From the NCBI RefSeq assembly GCF_018687535.1, contig NZ_CP061295.1:620001-684000 (forward strand): a stretch of 64,000 nt of DNA, in the 5' to 3' direction. Both the position numbers and the translations under genes were made by a program. Shown here piece after piece: positions 50,979-60,592 of the stretch. The notes under the pieces were generated by a model. The model was not told the origin of the DNA and did not search any database. It worked only from the letters and a program-made list of their open reading frames with translations. The DNA comes from Polynucleobacter sp. MWH-S4W17 (GTDB lineage Bacteria; Pseudomonadota; Gammaproteobacteria; Burkholderiales; Burkholderiaceae). Position 1 is the first letter of the stretch; each line of letters starts with the position of its first letter.

Positions 50979-51431
50979 ATGAAACAAATCAATAAATTCA
51001 GCATCTTAGGTGTTGCCTCAGTTGTTTTAGTCACTTTATTGGCTACCACGCCAGTGATTGCTCAAGCAGGCAATGTGGGTTGGAATGTTTCTGTGGGTGG
51101 TGGCTATGGCGGTGGTTGGCGTCCAGCGGCCTACGGACCTTATGGCGGTGGCTGGGGTCCAGGATGGCGTGGTAACTGGGCATATGGCGGCGGTTATTAC
51201 GGCCCCTATGCCGGGTACTATGCACCGCCGGTAGTATATGCACCTCCAGTTGTTTATATGTCTCCACCACAACCAATGGTCTTGGCGGCGCAACCTCAAC
51301 CTTCAGTTTGGTATTACTGCCAAGCTAGTGGAAAGTATTATCCATACGTACAAGATTGCCCAACTGGCTGGCAAACTCAACCTGCAACTCCGCCAACGAG
51401 TAGCACTCAGCCTAGGCAGCCACAGCGCTAA
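50979..51431 (+). CDS. Secreted Gly/Tyr/Pro-rich protein
   Basis: 150 residues from ATG 50979 (GGGGGTC upstream). A signal peptide (FSILGVASVVLVTLLATTPVIAQA) is followed by a Gly-Gly-Trp/Tyr stretch, a Pro-Val-Tyr stretch and a C-terminal YYCQASGKYYPYVQDCPTGWQ element with two cysteines. That element is seen in exported proteobacterial proteins of unknown function. A gene for a glycine-zipper lipoprotein follows by 38 bases, so the two may act together in the envelope. Confidence 0.75.
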   Translation: MKQINKFSILGVASVVLVTLLATTPVIAQAGNVGWNVSVGGGYGGGWRPAAYGPYGGGWGPGWRGNWAYGGGYYGPYAGYYAPPVVYAPPVVYMSPPQPMVLAAQPQPSVWYYCQASGKYYPYVQDCPTGWQTQPATPPTSSTQPRQPQR

Positions 51432-51468
51432 ATATTTTTAGAATTTCAGAATAGTTAAAGGTTTTAAT

Positions 51469-51930
51469 ATGAATAGATTTACTCGCGTTGTAGTAACAAC
51501 TATATCCGTTCTTGCTTCATTAACTGCATGCGTATCCGCGCCAACTGGTCCAACCATTGCTGTAATGCCGCGTGAAGGAAAGCCTTTTGAGGTGTTTCAG
51601 CAAGAAGATCAAGTATGCCGACAATTTGCTGCAAATGCGGTTAAAGATACAAGCGATGCCGCTCTCAAGGAAGGTGTTACTAGCGCAGCTTTAGCAGCAG
51701 CTCTTGGTGCTGCTGCTGGTGCTGTCATTGGTGGGGGCAGTCATACAGGCGTTGGAACTGGTGCGGGCGTAGGGTTGTTAGGCGGGTCTGCAATTGGTGC
51801 TATGAATGCATCTGGAAAACAAAATCAAGCGCAAACTCAATACAATATTGCGTATCAACAGTGCATGTACTCCAAGGGTAATCAAGTTCCTAGTTACGCA
51901 ACACCTGCTCCAGGTCCAGGCTATCGCTAA
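51469..51930 (+). CDS. Glycine-zipper lipoprotein
   Basis: 153 residues. A lipoprotein signal (VVVTTISVLASLTAC, lipobox Cys near 21) precedes a hydrophobic glycine-zipper segment (AALAAALGAAAGAVIGGGSHTGVGTGAGVGLLGGSAIGA), as in outer-membrane SlyB/YMGG-like proteins. A short polar end follows. Two further cysteines (QVCRQF and QQCMYSK) flank the zipper. Its role in the envelope is inferred from the family. Confidence 0.8.
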   Translation: MNRFTRVVVTTISVLASLTACVSAPTGPTIAVMPREGKPFEVFQQEDQVCRQFAANAVKDTSDAALKEGVTSAALAAALGAAAGAVIGGGSHTGVGTGAGVGLLGGSAIGAMNASGKQNQAQTQYNIAYQQCMYSKGNQVPSYATPAPGPGYR

Positions 51931-51949
51931 GCTCTAGAGATGCTACTTT

Positions 51950-53341
51950 TTAGGTCTCTACCGGCGGATGCGTCTTCTCATAGCGCTCCGCCGTTCTTCT
52001 AAATAGATAGAGTAAAAAGCACGCAGCTAAGCCTAGACTTAAGCTGTTACCAGCCCAAAAGCCATTAGCGCCTTGTAGAAATTCTGGCGTATTACCAAAT
52101 ACGTTAAAGCCCATGAGATAGCCACCACCAAGGCCTACGCCCCAGAGCGAGCCTGCATAAATAACCATCGGTAAAAAAGCAATGCGATAGGCTCGCAGAA
52201 TAAACGCAGCAGTCACTTGTAGCGCATCAAATACTTGATAGAAGGCAATAAATAAGAAGAGCGGAATAGAGAATACCTTCACCTCTGCCGGTGGATCGTA
52301 TAAATCCAATAGCTGTATTCTGAAAATCCAAACTGCGATACCAATAGTGATGCACAGCGTGGTGGTAAAAAAGACGGATGACCAACCTATCTCTTCGGCA
52401 CGCTCGGGCTTGTTGGCACCAATAGATTGTGAAACTAAGGTCATGGTCGCAATGGAGAGGGATAGTGGCACCATGTAGATGACAGTTCCCATATTGGCTA
52501 CGATTTGATGGCCTGCTAATGCCGTAGTTCCAAGGCGGGCAATAAATAGCGACATAAACGTGAAAGAAGTTACTTCAATTAAGTAGCTAAAGCCAATGGG
52601 TGCGCCAAGTTTTAATAATGTCCAGATACGATGCCAATCGGGCATGCTAAAGCGAGCAAAGATCTTAAATGGTTTATAAAAGCGATCAAGTAACACAAAG
52701 CCTAGAGTCATAAGTAGCCAAGACCAGTTAATGATGACAGTAGCTACAGCGCAGCCTGGCCCACCCATGCCCTCTATGCCTAAGCCTCCATAAATAAAGA
52801 GTAGGTTTAAGGGTAGCTTGAGTCCTAAGCCAATAATTTGTACAACGGTGATGACGGTGGGGCGTGAGACTGCATTGTGGAGGGCCATCAATACGCGCAT
52901 AGCCATGCTGGCTGGTAAGCCAATTGCCAGAATACTCAGATATAACTTCGCTTTACCTTCAATAGCATCATTGACTCGGGAAATAGCTAACAAGTGATCT
53001 GCATTGAGCAAAATGAAACAGCCCAAAATCGTGAGACCTAAAGCAAGCCAAGCTGCTTGCCGCACTTCTTCACCGATTTCTCCAAAACGTTTAGCGCCAA
53101 AGAGTTGTCCTGCAATTGGTGCTAGCGCAGAGATCACTCCGGTGAGACCTACGTAAATGCTGATAAAGATGGCTGAAGCCATTGCCAGCGCCGCTAAATC
53201 ATCGGCTGAATAACGCGCCGTCATCGCAGTATCGAGTACGCCAAATGCAATCACAGCAAGCTGCCCCACTAATAGAGGTCCAGCTAGTTTTAGTAAAGAG
53301 GGGATGTCCTCGCGAAGGCGCGATAGTTTAAAGTGCAGCAC
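51950..53341 (-). CDS. MATE-family multidrug efflux transporter
   Basis: 463 residues, twelve helices. MATE marks are LLKLAGPLLVGQLAVIAFGVLDTAMTARYSADDLAALAMA near the N-terminus and FGAKRFGEIGEEVRQA. Such pumps exchange drugs or metabolites for Na+ or H+. GTG start at 53341, three bases after the stop of the upstream glycosyltransferase gene, so the two are cotranscribed. Confidence 0.9.
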   Translation of the reverse strand: MLHFKLSRLREDIPSLLKLAGPLLVGQLAVIAFGVLDTAMTARYSADDLAALAMASAIFISIYVGLTGVISALAPIAGQLFGAKRFGEIGEEVRQAAWLALGLTILGCFILLNADHLLAISRVNDAIEGKAKLYLSILAIGLPASMAMRVLMALHNAVSRPTVITVVQIIGLGLKLPLNLLFIYGGLGIEGMGGPGCAVATVIINWSWLLMTLGFVLLDRFYKPFKIFARFSMPDWHRIWTLLKLGAPIGFSYLIEVTSFTFMSLFIARLGTTALAGHQIVANMGTVIYMVPLSLSIATMTLVSQSIGANKPERAEEIGWSSVFFTTTLCITIGIAVWIFRIQLLDLYDPPAEVKVFSIPLFLFIAFYQVFDALQVTAAFILRAYRIAFLPMVIYAGSLWGVGLGGGYLMGFNVFGNTPEFLQGANGFWAGNSLSLGLAACFLLYLFRRTAERYEKTHPPVET

Positions 53342-53344
53342 GAA

Positions 53345-55063
53345 TTATTCCGGGATAACTTCGTAGAGACGTAGGCGTTCATCGCGGTCAGCAGCGCGAC
53401 GATCTTCCCAGAGCAGTGTGAGCTTTTTGTTATTTAGCTCTGCATATGCCTTTGCTTCGGATTGGCTGTGGGTCAGCATCCATGGGCAATTGGGGTCATC
53501 TCGCAAATTGAGCTTGGAGAAATATTCAAAAGAGGCGAGCTGTGCAGAGCCTAAGTTACTAGTGTCAATGCAGCCGCCACCAGTGGGGATCACTTGTGCC
53601 AATCGTGCAGAAACCTGACGATAGGTTTTGGCGTAGTTAATCGTTGGCAGCCATAAAGACATCAGTAGTACCCACATCAAAGTGGTTCCCGATGCGGAGA
53701 TGATGAGGCAGCGCCAAATTTCTTTCGGAGCCCGAGAAGTTCTCCAGCGAACTACTGCAAGCCATACACCCGTAGTAGTAAGAGCCACGATAAAGGCTAA
53801 GACATTAAATTGACCAGTAAATCCAGGTAGTAGGCGTGCAATATTGGCGGCCGTAGATTCTGGATAGCCAGTCACTTTTGCGAGCCAAATAATCCAAATA
53901 GCCAGAGCGATTAGCGTAAAGCTAAACATTGCAAACCAGTCAATAAAACTAATGACGCTACGCTTGAGAACGGGCAAACTAAATGCGGCAATGATGGAAA
54001 GGCTTGGAATCAAAATCATCAAGTCATGTTCATTTGCTTCTAGGCGGAACAAAACATACATGAAGCTGCCGATAAATAAACTCAAAGGAATGCAAAGATG
54101 GGGCGCACGCCATGCGCCTGATTCTTTAATGCGACCCCAGTGCGCAAGGGAGACGATTGCGAGCGGCCAGACAGGCCACGCGTAAGCCCAGAAGTTCACA
54201 CTCAAGAAACCCAGTGATTCAATTGATGGAGTAGCGCGCATTTCCGGTACATTGCGCCAGCCTTCTTCAGCGATGTGACGCCATTGCACTGGCAGATCAG
54301 CTAGATACCAAATCAGAGGCCAAATTGCAAAACCGATTAAACCTAAAACAGTACTAGTCAGCGTCCAACGAAAACGCAACTTTGCATTGCTAGCAATGAC
54401 CGCAATGATGGTGGAGGAGACAATGATTAAGCTCAGCGTGAGATTGCTTGATAGGGCGACGATGGCAATGCCAAGACCAGTCCATAAACCACCTTGCCAA
54501 GGTTTATCTAAGCCGCGCACTGTACCGTAAAGCACGATGCTGATACCCATGAGCTGCGAAATCATTGGCGTTGTTTCATGAGCGTGTTGCGCTAGACCTA
54601 CGCACGCCAAGAAAATGAGCAGTGCACCATCAGCTAGGGTCATGCCGTAGCTCTTTAAATCAGGCTGACCACCAACAGCTAATGCCATCGGCTGCACTTC
54701 ACGACGACGACCTAATAAATAGGTGGCATACCAAATTGCTAATGCAGCAGAGAAAAAGCAGATGGCTGCGTATAGGCGTGCAGCATTAGCGGCGCCAATG
54801 AATGGACCGAACCACTCAATAAGTGTGGCGCCCATCCAATAAGGCAACGGCGCGCCAAGAGAAATATCGCGTCCAGCTAAGTGGGGAACCATCCAGTCTA
54901 AGGAGTTACCGCGAAAGAGTGTCCACATGCCACCAAAACCTATGGCATCTTCATTCTTCCAGGGGTCCCGAAAGAAGAGGCCAGCGAAACCATAAACTAA
55001 GGTCAGCGCAAAAATAATAATGCGCGGAATAGATTTAGTGGCGGCGGCAGTAAGTTTGACCAT
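53345..55063 (-). CDS. GT39/ArnT-like membrane glycosyltransferase
   Basis: 572 residues with about twelve helices. The N-terminal loop DPWKNEDAIGFGGMW holds the acidic E-D pair expected for the catalytic Asp of the GT-C fold (dolichyl-phosphate-mannose or ArnT-type). A periplasmic C-terminal domain follows the last helix (about 480-572). Acceptor and donor are unknown; lipid A or protein glycosylation is possible. It is followed by the MATE gene. Confidence 0.78.
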   Translation of the reverse strand: MVKLTAAATKSIPRIIIFALTLVYGFAGLFFRDPWKNEDAIGFGGMWTLFRGNSLDWMVPHLAGRDISLGAPLPYWMGATLIEWFGPFIGAANAARLYAAICFFSAALAIWYATYLLGRRREVQPMALAVGGQPDLKSYGMTLADGALLIFLACVGLAQHAHETTPMISQLMGISIVLYGTVRGLDKPWQGGLWTGLGIAIVALSSNLTLSLIIVSSTIIAVIASNAKLRFRWTLTSTVLGLIGFAIWPLIWYLADLPVQWRHIAEEGWRNVPEMRATPSIESLGFLSVNFWAYAWPVWPLAIVSLAHWGRIKESGAWRAPHLCIPLSLFIGSFMYVLFRLEANEHDLMILIPSLSIIAAFSLPVLKRSVISFIDWFAMFSFTLIALAIWIIWLAKVTGYPESTAANIARLLPGFTGQFNVLAFIVALTTTGVWLAVVRWRTSRAPKEIWRCLIISASGTTLMWVLLMSLWLPTINYAKTYRQVSARLAQVIPTGGGCIDTSNLGSAQLASFEYFSKLNLRDDPNCPWMLTHSQSEAKAYAELNNKKLTLLWEDRRAADRDERLRLYEVIPE

Positions 55064-55075
55064 GTGTGAAGTTCA

Positions 55076-55102
55076 AAATAAAAAAGGCAGCAAACGCTGC
55101 CT
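55076..55102 (-). terminator. Intrinsic terminator of rpmE2
   Basis: AAGGCAGC (55083-55090), loop AAAC, GCTGCCTT (55095-55102). On the minus strand it is followed by TTTTTTATTTTG. It lies between rpmE2 and the GT39-like gene, so the latter may need its own promoter. Confidence 0.85.
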
Positions 55103-55152
55103 TAATTATCTCGCAGAGCAGGTATTTAACATACCCCGCGAATAGAAGTGGT

Positions 55153-55500
55153 TTAAGCCTTCTTCTTAGATGGCTTTTCAGCAGCTTTAGCCTCTGCAGC
55201 AGCAGCTTTTTTCTCAGCTGTTTTAGCAGCGCCATCACCGGTAGCTTTAGCAACAGCTTTGGTGCCGAATTTCTGACGGAATTTCTCAACACGACCAGCG
55301 GTATCCATAATTTTCTGGGTACCAGTGTAGAAAGGGTGTGATTCAGATGAAGTCTCGATCTTGGCCAATGGATATTCATTGCCATCTTCCCACTTGATTG
55401 TCTCTCTAGTAGACATAGTGGAGCGAGTCTTGAAGCTGAAGTTATTGGAAACGTCTACAAAGACGATTTCGCGATATTCGGGGTGAATGCCAGGTTTCAT
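55153..55500 (-). CDS. rpmE2: Ribosomal protein L31 type B, with Ala/Lys-rich tail
   Basis: 115 residues: [29 protein letters not shown] and [26 protein letters not shown] are the L31 type B fold, which lacks the zinc-binding cysteines of type A. The last ~28 residues are a Lys/Ala/Glu tail not part of the usual ~88-residue protein, probably disordered and RNA- or ribosome-binding. Type B replaces the zinc form under zinc limitation in some species, but may be the only L31 here. It follows rho on the same strand after a terminator. Confidence 0.92.
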   Translation of the reverse strand: MKPGIHPEYREIVFVDVSNNFSFKTRSTMSTRETIKWEDGNEYPLAKIETSSESHPFYTGTQKIMDTAGRVEKFRQKFGTKAVAKATGDGAAKTAEKKAAAAEAKAAEKPSKKKA

Positions 55501-55622
55501 GTTGAGTCCTATGAGCGGGGAGCCGTTTGAGCCAAATTGGCTGAAATACTTTCCCAGGTTTTAAAAGCGGTAAAGGCGAAATTATGCCATGAAATCAACA
55601 ACAAAGCGCTGTTTGGGTGTGC

Positions 55623-55647
55623 AAAAGGGGCTAAAACAGCCCCTTTT
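55623..55647 (-). terminator. Intrinsic terminator of rho
   Basis: AAAAGGGGCT (55623-55632) pairs with AGCCCCTTTT (55638-55647), loop of five. On the minus strand it lies 30 bases after the rho stop. Confidence 0.85.
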
Positions 55648-55678
55648 TACCTTTAAATAGCCCCTGAGGGCATCTAAG

Positions 55679-56941
55679 TTAGCCTCCGCGACGCATTAAG
55701 TCGAAGAATTCACCATTATTTTTGGTCGATTTGAGCTTATCTACGATGAAGTTCATCGCCTCGATATCGTCCATGTCGGCCAGCAATTTACGCAATACCC
55801 AAATCTTCTGGAGGTTCTCAGCTTTTACCAGGAGCTCCTCACGGCGGGTTCCAGACTTGTTGAGGTTAATCGATGGGTAAACACGTCTCTCAGCCAAACG
55901 ACGCTCAAGGTGAACTTCCATATTGCCAGTTCCTTTGAACTCTTCGTAAATGAGGTCATCCATACGGCTGCCGGTTTCAATCAGGGCAGTTGCGATGATC
56001 GTCAATGAGCCGCCTTCTTCAATATTACGGGCGGCACCAAAGAAACGTTTTGGACGTTGCAATGCATTGGCATCCACACCACCAGAGAGTACTTTGCCTG
56101 ACGAAGGAACAACAGTGTTGTATGCGCGTGCAAGACGAGTAATGGAATCTAACAAGATGATCACATCTTTGCCCATCTCAACCAAGCGCTTGGCTTTTTC
56201 AATCACCATCTCGGCAACTTGAACGTGACGCACTGCTGGCTCATCAAAGGTAGAGGCAACAACTTCACCGCGAACGGAGCGTTGCATCTCAGTTACCTCT
56301 TCAGGACGCTCGTCAACGAGTAATACGATCAAAATTGCTTCAGGATTATTGGCTGCAATCGCGTGAGCAATGTGCTGCATCATCACGGTCTTACCGGATT
56401 TTGGTGAGGCCACAATCAAGCCACGTTGGCCGTAACCAATCGGGGAGATCATATCGATGATGCGGCCAGTGAGGTTCTCTTCGGCCTTGATGTCACGCTC
56501 TAAGCTGATCACGCGATTTGGGTGCAATGGGGTTAAGTTCTCGAACATGATGCGGTTCTTGAGGGCTTCTGGAGCCAAACCATTGATCTTGTCTACTTTT
56601 ACCAAAGCAAAGTAACGCTCACCATCTTTAGGTGTGCGTACTTCACCTTCAACGCTATCACCAGTGTGCAAGTTAAAACGACGAATCTGCGCAGGAGAGA
56701 TATAGATATCGTCAGGAGAAGCCATATAAGAGGCTTCAGGGGAGCGCAAGAAGCCAAAGCCATCAGGCAGCACTTCCAAAGTGCCGTCACCGAAAACGGT
56801 TTCACCAGCCTTCGCACGCTTTTTTAGAATGGCAAACATTAATTCTTGTTTGCGCATGCGTTGTGTATTTTCAATCTCCAAGCTAGCTGCCATTTCAAGC
56901 AGAGCGGATACGTGGAGGACTTTGAGTTCAGTTAGTTGCAT
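55679..56941 (-). CDS. rho: Transcription termination factor Rho
   Basis: 420 residues, typical length. N-terminal [16 protein letters not shown], the cold-shock RNA-binding region ([39 protein letters not shown]), then the ATPase: Walker [12 protein letters not shown], Walker [17 protein letters not shown] and the R-loop region [15 protein letters not shown]. It is a hexameric RNA helicase that ends transcription. The 247-base gap to trxA holds the rho leader. Confidence 0.97.
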   Translation of the reverse strand: MQLTELKVLHVSALLEMAASLEIENTQRMRKQELMFAILKKRAKAGETVFGDGTLEVLPDGFGFLRSPEASYMASPDDIYISPAQIRRFNLHTGDSVEGEVRTPKDGERYFALVKVDKINGLAPEALKNRIMFENLTPLHPNRVISLERDIKAEENLTGRIIDMISPIGYGQRGLIVASPKSGKTVMMQHIAHAIAANNPEAILIVLLVDERPEEVTEMQRSVRGEVVASTFDEPAVRHVQVAEMVIEKAKRLVEMGKDVIILLDSITRLARAYNTVVPSSGKVLSGGVDANALQRPKRFFGAARNIEEGGSLTIIATALIETGSRMDDLIYEEFKGTGNMEVHLERRLAERRVYPSINLNKSGTRREELLVKAENLQKIWVLRKLLADMDDIEAMNFIVDKLKSTKNNGEFFDLMRRGG

Positions 56942-57150
56942 GTGGTTCTCGGGTGTTGATGAATTTGAATTTGGGAATTTTTTTGGGGTATCGCTGCGCT
57001 GATTTAGATCACGCAGATGTGGAAAAACAGAATTTTGGAATTTGCTAAAAGAAGGGGGAGGTAAATTGCTGAAAATCGGAGCACTGATAAGTGCGTTTGA
57101 GTAATACTACACCAAAAAATGGGTGTGACAAGCGTTTAAAGCGGTAAAAG

Positions 57151-57177
57151 CCACAGGCTCAGCTGGTGAACCTGTGG
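57151..57177 (-). terminator. Probable terminator after trxA
   Basis: CCACAGG (57151-57157) pairs with CCTGTGG (57171-57177). The minus-strand continuation is CTTTTACC, a short T-tract, so moderate strength. Confidence 0.6.
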
Positions 57178-57188
57178 TCTGAGACTAT

Positions 57189-57515
57189 TTACAGATGACT
57201 ATCAATAAATGCAGTCAACTGGGATTTGGCCAAAGCGCCTACTTTTTGGGCAGCCACGGTGCCATTTTTGAAGAGAATCAAAGTAGGAATGCCGCGAATA
57301 TTGAACTGGGCAGGAACGCCTTGGTTCTCATCCACGTTCATTTTTGCGATCTGTATCTTGTCGCCGTACTCGCCAGCGAGCTCTTCCAGGATCGGACCAA
57401 TCATTTTGCAAGGACCGCACCATTCAGCCCAGAAGTCGAGCAGGACAGGTTTATCGGACTTGAGGACGTCTTGTTCGAAGGAGGCGTCAGTTACATATTT
57501 AATGCCGGCACTCAT
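57189..57515 (-). CDS. trxA: Thioredoxin 1
   Basis: 108 residues with the active site [13 protein letters not shown] (C33, C36), cis-Pro element [12 protein letters not shown] and the final helix region. It reduces disulfides in the cytoplasm via thioredoxin reductase. It lies upstream of rho, a conserved arrangement in proteobacteria, and is divergent from the addB-like gene. Confidence 0.96.
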   Translation of the reverse strand: MSAGIKYVTDASFEQDVLKSDKPVLLDFWAEWCGPCKMIGPILEELAGEYGDKIQIAKMNVDENQGVPAQFNIRGIPTLILFKNGTVAAQKVGALAKSQLTAFIDSHL

Positions 57516-57625
57516 GAAAATTCCTTATTTAGACTTATTTAGCGAGTTATTTAATTATGTCGTTACAACGCTTATATTAGCAATAAGCGGAACGTTCTGC
57601 TCAAAATAGATAAATTACTCCATTC

Positions 57626-60592
57626 ATGTCCCAGCCTTTCCCAGTTCTTTCTGACCAAAAGCAAGTACAACGGTGGGCGATTACGCCCAATAGCCAAGCG
57701 CTTGCTCAATTGGCAAAAGGGATTTGGGATTGTGCAGTGCAAACCAATCAGCGTCCGCTAGTGGTTCTGAGTACTGCGGGACCATTAATCGGGGTTAGAG
57801 CAGCCCTTGAATTAAACCGACCTAAAGATCTTCCTAGCAACATCGCATTCTTGCCTCAAGTCATCAGCTTTACAGATTGGCTGGAAGCTGCGCCAGGGGC
57901 ATGGAAATTTCCAAAGAAGCAAAGTGATTTAGAGAGGTGGTTGGGGGTCTATGCCACTTTGCGCAAACACAAAGATTTGCAGTCATGGTTTAAAGCTGAA
58001 ACGGAATCTGGTGCGTGGGGTCTAGCACAAGCAATCGTTAAAGCATGTGACACCTTATCAAATGCAGTGAGTCCACAACTACAAAAACAGATTCATGAAT
58101 TCATTCAAGATAATCGGAGTCTACAAAGCAATCTCGGAGAGATATATCTGAGTCAAGCACAAGGTTTGCTCGATAGTACCGTTGCTAAAGTCTATGCGGG
58201 AATGGCGCGTAAGGTGGTTGATCAAGAGACCAAGGTCTTGCTCACATTTTGGCGTTACACCGCGAGCGTGAGTGATCCAGCATTTCGTAATCAGTTTGCA
58301 ATGGCGGCTTATCTTGAAGCTGCTAAGAATGCAAATCCCGCAAGACCTCTGATTTGGGTGGAGACTGCTGATCCAACCCCCATCGATCAAGAGATCATCG
58401 GAACTCTGCTGGCCGAGTATGCCCAACATGCACCTGCGGTAGAGGCAAGGATGAGTTGGGGTGATGTGGGCTTATGGGCAGAGGCTATTGGTACTAGTGA
58501 TGCGCAGGCAGGGGTGCTCAGAAATGTCAAACAAGCCCATAGCAGGGGTTGGCGCCTGGTTGCAGCTAAACGCTTTGAAGAGCTTGCGTGGGCTGCTGCC
58601 AAAACAATAGAGCAGCATCTGATTGATGGCAAAACTCAGTTGGCGCTTGTTGCGCAAGATCGCTTGGTGGCCAGAAGGGTGCGTGCACTGCTTTCGCGAT
58701 TAGGTCCAGCACTCAACATTCGAGATGAAACTGGTTGGAAGTTATCTACAACGCGCGCCGCAGCTGCACTCAATAGTTGGCTAGAAATTATTAAGGCGCC
58801 AAAAGATGGGCCTAGCGCAAAAAACTTGCTTGAGTTTTTGCAGAATCCTTTTTTAGATCTTGGAAAGCTTTTGAATCGAGATGCAGAAGCTTGTATTGGA
58901 CTGATTGCAGAGCTTGAAGACATCCTGGTTGGTAGCAGGGCAGAGTCTGGTTGGAAAACTTTTTATCTAGCCATCGAGGGTGCACAAGAAAATGCTGCAA
59001 AAACATCTAGCGCATTACCCAGCGCTGCATTATTTGAGTTACTACAGTTTGTCAGAGAGCGCCATCATGAGTGGTTAACACTCAAGGTGGATTGCAGCAA
59101 AGCGTATGCTCACCTGCAGGCGAATCTCCAGGCGACTGGCATGGTTCACAGCCTTGAGAAAGATTCAGCCGGTAAGCAATTGCTAGATGTCCTCAAGACA
59201 TTTGATTTAAGTAAGACGCAGTATCAGGAGGCGCCTATTCGCCTGAGTGAATGGCTCAGTTTGCTTAAAACCGTCATTGAGGGCGCTAGTTATCAAGAGG
59301 CCGGCAAAGAGGCTAAAGCGACGCTGAGTATTTTGCCGCTGAGTTCTACGCGGATGCGTGACTTCGAGGCGGTAGTGGTAGTGGGTTGCGACGAACAACA
59401 GTTACCAGCGTATTCCGAGCCACCATTATTTTTTTCAGATGCACTAAATCAGCTATTGAAGACCTCGACGATTGCAATGCAGTTTGTACAGCAGGCTAGG
59501 GATCTCTCGCAGCTACTGGTGTCGTGCACCAATGTCGATTTACTTTGGCAAAGTAAAAGCAATAATGGGGAGCCGCTGAGACCTTCCGCTTGGATACAGC
59601 GTTTGCAAAATCAAATTGAGTGGGAGGCGAAAACAACTCAATTGAGCAGGCGCGCTTTTGAAGCTGCACCAATGAAGATGGCGGTTGCACATTTTGAAGA
59701 AGATCTACCTATGCCGCTATCGATGAGCCCCAGCGCCTATAAGGCTCTGCGGGATTGCCCATATCGCTATTACGTCCGCAGCCTGCTAGGTTTACGCAAG
59801 AATAAAGAGTTTGATGAGGGCTTTGACGCTTCGTTAGCAGGACAGACATTGCATAAACTGCTCAAGCGTTTCTACCAAGCACTCAAAACCCAAGAACATA
59901 CTAATTCTGCGCTGAAAACCAATTCAGATCAAAGACGTGCTTGGATGGAACAAGTCTTAAGCGTGTATTCGGAGCAAGAGTTTGCCTCTTTGATTGAGGG
60001 TGACGCAAGAGTGATGGGCGCGTTGAGGGATTGGCAAAAACAAATCCCTAGTTTTGTAGATTGGCAGTTGCAACGTGAGTTAGCGGGTTGGCAATATTTC
60101 GATGGCGAAGTCAAAGTTGGCTTTGATTTGCCATTTAAGGATGTAGATGGCAATCCCAAGATCATTCGTATTGAGGGTTATGCCGATCGTTATGACGTCA
60201 ATGTAGATAACAACAAGCTTGCCTCAGTGATTGACTACAAAAATCAACGTTTTGAGAGAGTTAAAGTAAGGGCTGAGCATATTCTGGATGACCCACAGCT
60301 ATTGATCTATGCACGTGCCGCCAATGAGGGGCAAGAGAGCCATAAGCTAACTGGACATCGGGTGCAGCAAGCGGAGTGGGTAGCCTTGAAGGCGGATATC
60401 TCTAAGGGCGAGCAAAAAGCACTGCGTAGCCAAGAGGTAGTTGATATGCCAGAAATGATGCAACAGTTTTCTGAGCAAATTACAGAAGATATAGAGCAGC
60501 TTTGGGCTAAAAAGCCCATGCAAGCATTTGCTCCAGAGGGAGTTTGCCAATACTGCGAAGCAAGAGGCATTTGCAGGAAGGGGATTTGGTGA
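57626..60592 (+). CDS. addB: AddB-like PD-(D/E)XK nuclease subunit
   Basis: 988 residues. The N-terminal two thirds resemble an inactivated helicase, with ILPLSSTRMRDFEAVVVVGCDEQQLPA near 570-600, and the C-terminal part is a RecB-type nuclease: SPSAYKALRDCPYRYYVRSLLGL, GQTLHKLLKRFY, IEGYADRYD, VIDYKNQRF and QLLIYARAA. Four Cys (711, 974, 977, 983, the latter in CQYCEARGIC) form the Fe-S site of AddB nucleases. It should pair with the addA-like gene to process double-strand breaks for RecA. They overlap by four bases. The order addB then addA is usual. Confidence 0.88.
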   Translation: MSQPFPVLSDQKQVQRWAITPNSQALAQLAKGIWDCAVQTNQRPLVVLSTAGPLIGVRAALELNRPKDLPSNIAFLPQVISFTDWLEAAPGAWKFPKKQSDLERWLGVYATLRKHKDLQSWFKAETESGAWGLAQAIVKACDTLSNAVSPQLQKQIHEFIQDNRSLQSNLGEIYLSQAQGLLDSTVAKVYAGMARKVVDQETKVLLTFWRYTASVSDPAFRNQFAMAAYLEAAKNANPARPLIWVETADPTPIDQEIIGTLLAEYAQHAPAVEARMSWGDVGLWAEAIGTSDAQAGVLRNVKQAHSRGWRLVAAKRFEELAWAAAKTIEQHLIDGKTQLALVAQDRLVARRVRALLSRLGPALNIRDETGWKLSTTRAAAALNSWLEIIKAPKDGPSAKNLLEFLQNPFLDLGKLLNRDAEACIGLIAELEDILVGSRAESGWKTFYLAIEGAQENAAKTSSALPSAALFELLQFVRERHHEWLTLKVDCSKAYAHLQANLQATGMVHSLEKDSAGKQLLDVLKTFDLSKTQYQEAPIRLSEWLSLLKTVIEGASYQEAGKEAKATLSILPLSSTRMRDFEAVVVVGCDEQQLPAYSEPPLFFSDALNQLLKTSTIAMQFVQQARDLSQLLVSCTNVDLLWQSKSNNGEPLRPSAWIQRLQNQIEWEAKTTQLSRRAFEAAPMKMAVAHFEEDLPMPLSMSPSAYKALRDCPYRYYVRSLLGLRKNKEFDEGFDASLAGQTLHKLLKRFYQALKTQEHTNSALKTNSDQRRAWMEQVLSVYSEQEFASLIEGDARVMGALRDWQKQIPSFVDWQLQRELAGWQYFDGEVKVGFDLPFKDVDGNPKIIRIEGYADRYDVNVDNNKLASVIDYKNQRFERVKVRAEHILDDPQLLIYARAANEGQESHKLTGHRVQQAEWVALKADISKGEQKALRSQEVVDMPEMMQQFSEQITEDIEQLWAKKPMQAFAPEGVCQYCEARGICRKGIW

